From: an uncultured Anaerofilum sp.
GTDB taxonomy: Bacteria > Bacillota > Clostridia > Oscillospirales > Ruminococcaceae
Length of the DNA stretch: 64,000 nt
Direction of reading: 5' to 3'
Assembly (NCBI GenBank): GCA_944385935.1
Contig: CALWZC010000005.1
Location: 62,001 to 126,000, forward strand
Notes under the pieces: model-generated
Told to the model about the DNA's origin: nothing
The model's database searches: none
What the model saw: only the letters and a program-made list of their open reading frames with translations
Part shown: positions 62,140 to 64,000 of the stretch, piece by piece
How the letters are laid out: each line of letters opens with the position of its first letter
How positions within the stretch are numbered: position 1 is the first letter of the stretch
Position numbers and translations under genes: made by a program

Positions 62140-62832
62140 TTGGAACAGCAGTACGAAACCATTGACCTACGAGAAATTTTTTCGATTCTCAAAAATAACA
62201 TTTTGATTATTATTGCTAGTGCAGCTTTGTGTGGGTTAATTGGAATGTTGATTACTGTTTTTGTGATTACCCCAAAATATGAAGCGGATGGAATGTTGAT
62301 TGTCAACAACCGCAGCGATGCAAGTACAGTTGTTACTTCCGATAATATTAACTCTGCAAAAAACTTGGTAAGCACCTATTCGGTTGTGTTGAAGAGTGAA
62401 AGCGTGCTGGCTGGAGTAATTGAAACTTTAGGAATTGGCGATGTATATACTCCTTCTGGACTTGCTAGTAAATTAAGCATTCAGGCTGTGGACCAATCTC
62501 AGGTTATGCGTCTTTCCATTACTGACGAAAATCCTGAACGTGCACAAGCCATCATTGCAGAGGTTATGCGGATTGCAGCCCCTGTTTTGACAGAAACAGT
62601 AGAAGCTGGTTCTGTAAAGGTGGTTTCGGAAGCCAATGTTACCAGCTATCCTGTGTCTCCCAACAAAATTATGAATACAGCAATCGCTGTACTGGTGGGA
62701 ATTGTGTTGGCAGTAGGCTATGCCTTTTTAAAGGAGATGCTTAACAATACCTTTGTAACAGATAGTGATGTTACCAAACATTTGGGTCTGACTGTGCTGG
62801 GAGTAATCCCCCGCATTACCATAGAGGAGTAA
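62140..62832 (+). CDS. Wzz/CpsC-type polysaccharide chain-length protein
   Basis: The start is TTG with AGGAGG eight bases upstream. The 230-residue protein has two membrane helices (about 21-44 and 175-197) around an outer-face domain, the usual layout of CpsC/YveK adaptor proteins. It controls polymer length and activates the BY-kinase encoded next. It is the first gene of the operon. Confidence 0.88.
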   Translation: MEQQYETIDLREIFSILKNNILIIIASAALCGLIGMLITVFVITPKYEADGMLIVNNRSDASTVVTSDNINSAKNLVSTYSVVLKSESVLAGVIETLGIGDVYTPSGLASKLSIQAVDQSQVMRLSITDENPERAQAIIAEVMRIAAPVLTETVEAGSVKVVSEANVTSYPVSPNKIMNTAIAVLVGIVLAVGYAFLKEMLNNTFVTDSDVTKHLGLTVLGVIPRITIEE

Positions 62833-62838
62833 TGGAAG

Positions 62839-63573
62839 ATGAAAAAGCAAAAAAATGGTCAAATCAAAATCAATCGAAAGTTTCAAATCATCTCCAAAAA
62901 TGCTCCATTTCAGTATCAGGAAGCATATAAGTCTTTGCGTACAAACTTGAAGTTTGTTTCCTTGAATGGAGATTATAAAAAAATTGTTATTACCAGTGCT
63001 ATTCCTGGAGACGGAAAAAGCACAGTAGCAATCAATCTGGCAGTATCTATGGCAGAAGCAGGAAGCAAAGTGCTTCTGGTAGACTGCGACCTTCGTAAAC
63101 CCATCCTTCACAAATATCTGCGTATTTCAAAAAGTTCCAGTGTGGGTTTGACAGGCGTTTTGTCTGGTGCTGCTAAACTAGAAGATGCCATTGTACGTTT
63201 CAGCGATATTGGAATCCATGTGCTTACTGCGGGAGCAATTCCTCCCAACCCTGCTGAGTTAATGGGTGGCCCCAAAATGCAGGCGTTAATCAAAGACATG
63301 GAAAAAATGTATGACATTATTTTGTTTGATACTCCGCCTGTGTCCGTGGTAACAGATGCGGCAGTTTTAAGTCAATTTACAGATGGTACCATTATGGTAA
63401 TTCGCCAGAAACATGCTACCATTGAACAGGCACAGCTTGCAAAACGCAATCTGGAAACCGTTAAGGCCAATTTAATTGGTGTTATTATGAATGACTTTGA
63501 CATGAAGTCTACCAATCGAGAGAGTGGATACTATTATAGCTATTATTATGATTATAGTAGTAAGAATGAATAA
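62839..63573 (+). CDS. CpsD/CapB-type tyrosine autokinase
   Basis: The 244-residue BY-kinase has Walker A SAIPGDGKST (Lys60), a Walker A' in LLVDCDLRKP, and FDTPPV (Walker B). The C-terminus GYYYSYYYDYSS is the tyrosine cluster that is autophosphorylated. It works with the adaptor upstream and the phosphatase downstream to control polysaccharide export. Confidence 0.93.
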   Translation: MKKQKNGQIKINRKFQIISKNAPFQYQEAYKSLRTNLKFVSLNGDYKKIVITSAIPGDGKSTVAINLAVSMAEAGSKVLLVDCDLRKPILHKYLRISKSSSVGLTGVLSGAAKLEDAIVRFSDIGIHVLTAGAIPPNPAELMGGPKMQALIKDMEKMYDIILFDTPPVSVVTDAAVLSQFTDGTIMVIRQKHATIEQAQLAKRNLETVKANLIGVIMNDFDMKSTNRESGYYYSYYYDYSSKNE

Positions 63574-63595
63574 AATGTAAAGGGGGTAAAGCCAG

Positions 63596-64000
63596 ATGAT
63601 TGATATGCACAGCCATATATTGCCGGGTATTGATGATGGCGCAAAAAATCTGGAAGTTTCCCTACAGTTAATTGAAAAGAATCTAAGGGATGGCGTTAGA
63701 ACTATCTGTTTGACCCCTCATTTTAACTTTGAAAAGCAAACCATCGAGCAATTTTTAGAGGAAAGACAAAAGTCCTACGAGCTATTGAAAACAGCTGTTG
63801 AAGAAAAAGGATGGAATATACAATTTATTTTAGGTGCAGAGGTGGCATTTTCTACCGAGTTGGCAGACCAATCCGGTGTAGAACGGCTCTGTTACGGAAA
63901 TAGCAAATGTATGCTGGTAGAATTGCCTGTGACATATCTGCCCAAGTGGACATCTGAGGTATTGGATGAACTGCAAGTACAGGGAATTACCCCGCTGCTT
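63596..64000 (+). CDS. CpsB/CapC-type PHP tyrosine phosphatase, 3' end outside window
   Basis: The first 135 codons are visible. MIDMHSHILPGIDDG has the PHP metal ligands His5 and His7 and an Asp pair, and TPHFNFE follows. The family removes phosphate from the BY-kinase tyrosine cluster, closing the regulatory cycle. AGGGGG lies about nine bases before the ATG. The reading frame is open to the end of the window. Confidence 0.9.
   Translation, partial: MIDMHSHILPGIDDGAKNLEVSLQLIEKNLRDGVRTICLTPHFNFEKQTIEQFLEERQKSYELLKTAVEEKGWNIQFILGAEVAFSTELADQSGVERLCYGNSKCMLVELPVTYLPKWTSEVLDELQVQGITPLL

Overview
The window looks like a chromosome segment of a moderately low-GC Gram-positive anaerobe of the Clostridia; Oscillospirales is my guess and is not proven. 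Supporting signs are strong AGGAGG-type ribosome binding sites, vegetative -35/-10 promoters with 17-18 base spacers, an IspH protein fused to ribosomal protein S1 repeats (known from Clostridia), a split ThrE exporter, a sortase-type surface protein, GH25 and SpoIID wall hydrolases, and a CpsB/C/D-type tyrosine kinase cluster. I saw no rRNA, CRISPR array, insertion sequence or phage gene.

Layout. 1-1633: 3' part of a wall-anchored surface protein. 1655-4086: housekeeping island with four tRNAs (Leu, Pro on minus; Asp, Thr on plus), inorganic pyrophosphatase and a cysteine-synthase-like enzyme. 4127-20192: one long plus-strand locus, apparently a single transcription unit, encoding a GDP-type legionaminic acid (nonulosonic acid) pathway (LegB, LegC, PtmE/LegX, LegI, LegG, two PtmF/PtmA-like dehydrogenases, LegF, a GNAT protein). 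A block of GT-C-like membrane proteins sits between LegB and LegC: one DUF2142 protein and two copies of a two-gene module (large membrane enzyme plus small membrane-anchored outer-face protein). 20224-23340: split ThrE exporter and a GH20-like hexosaminidase. 23395-24042: a decayed patch with a frameshifted zinc-ribbon remnant and an ORF that looks like a deletion fusion. 24171-27093 (minus): a GtrA/GtrB/GtrII-like set for lipid-linked side-chain glycosylation.

27258-37087: two large fused glycosyltransferases sharing a paralogous GT2 head but carrying different tails, then a 1550-residue secreted wall protein with 124-residue super-repeats, a GH25 lysozyme domain and a SpoIID domain. 37346-40866: a lipoprotein and a two-component system. 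41038-49339: conserved housekeeping genes (DUF1385, prmC, recA, recX, rimO, pgsA), a small membrane protein and a double-GT2 protein. 49355-49752: tRNA-Val and a possible small RNA. 49847-61915: typA, a D-Ala-D-Ala carboxypeptidase, an MBOAT/SGNH O-acylation pair, an HI0933-family flavoprotein, cmk, plsC, ispH-rpsA, an FMN-binding lipoprotein, a 43-residue membrane peptide and deoC. 61983-64000: start of a capsule/exopolysaccharide operon (Wzz-type protein, BY-kinase, PHP phosphatase cut by the window end).

Taken together the window is dominated by cell-surface glycan construction: sugar-nucleotide synthesis, membrane glycosyltransferases, O-acylation, polymer-length control and wall hydrolases. 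The most unusual parts are the duplicated GT-C/outer-face module inside the legionaminic acid operon, the apparent replacement of LegH by a GNAT protein, the GH25-SpoIID fusion, the chimeric glycosyltransferase ORF and an internal start for S1 inside ispH-rpsA.
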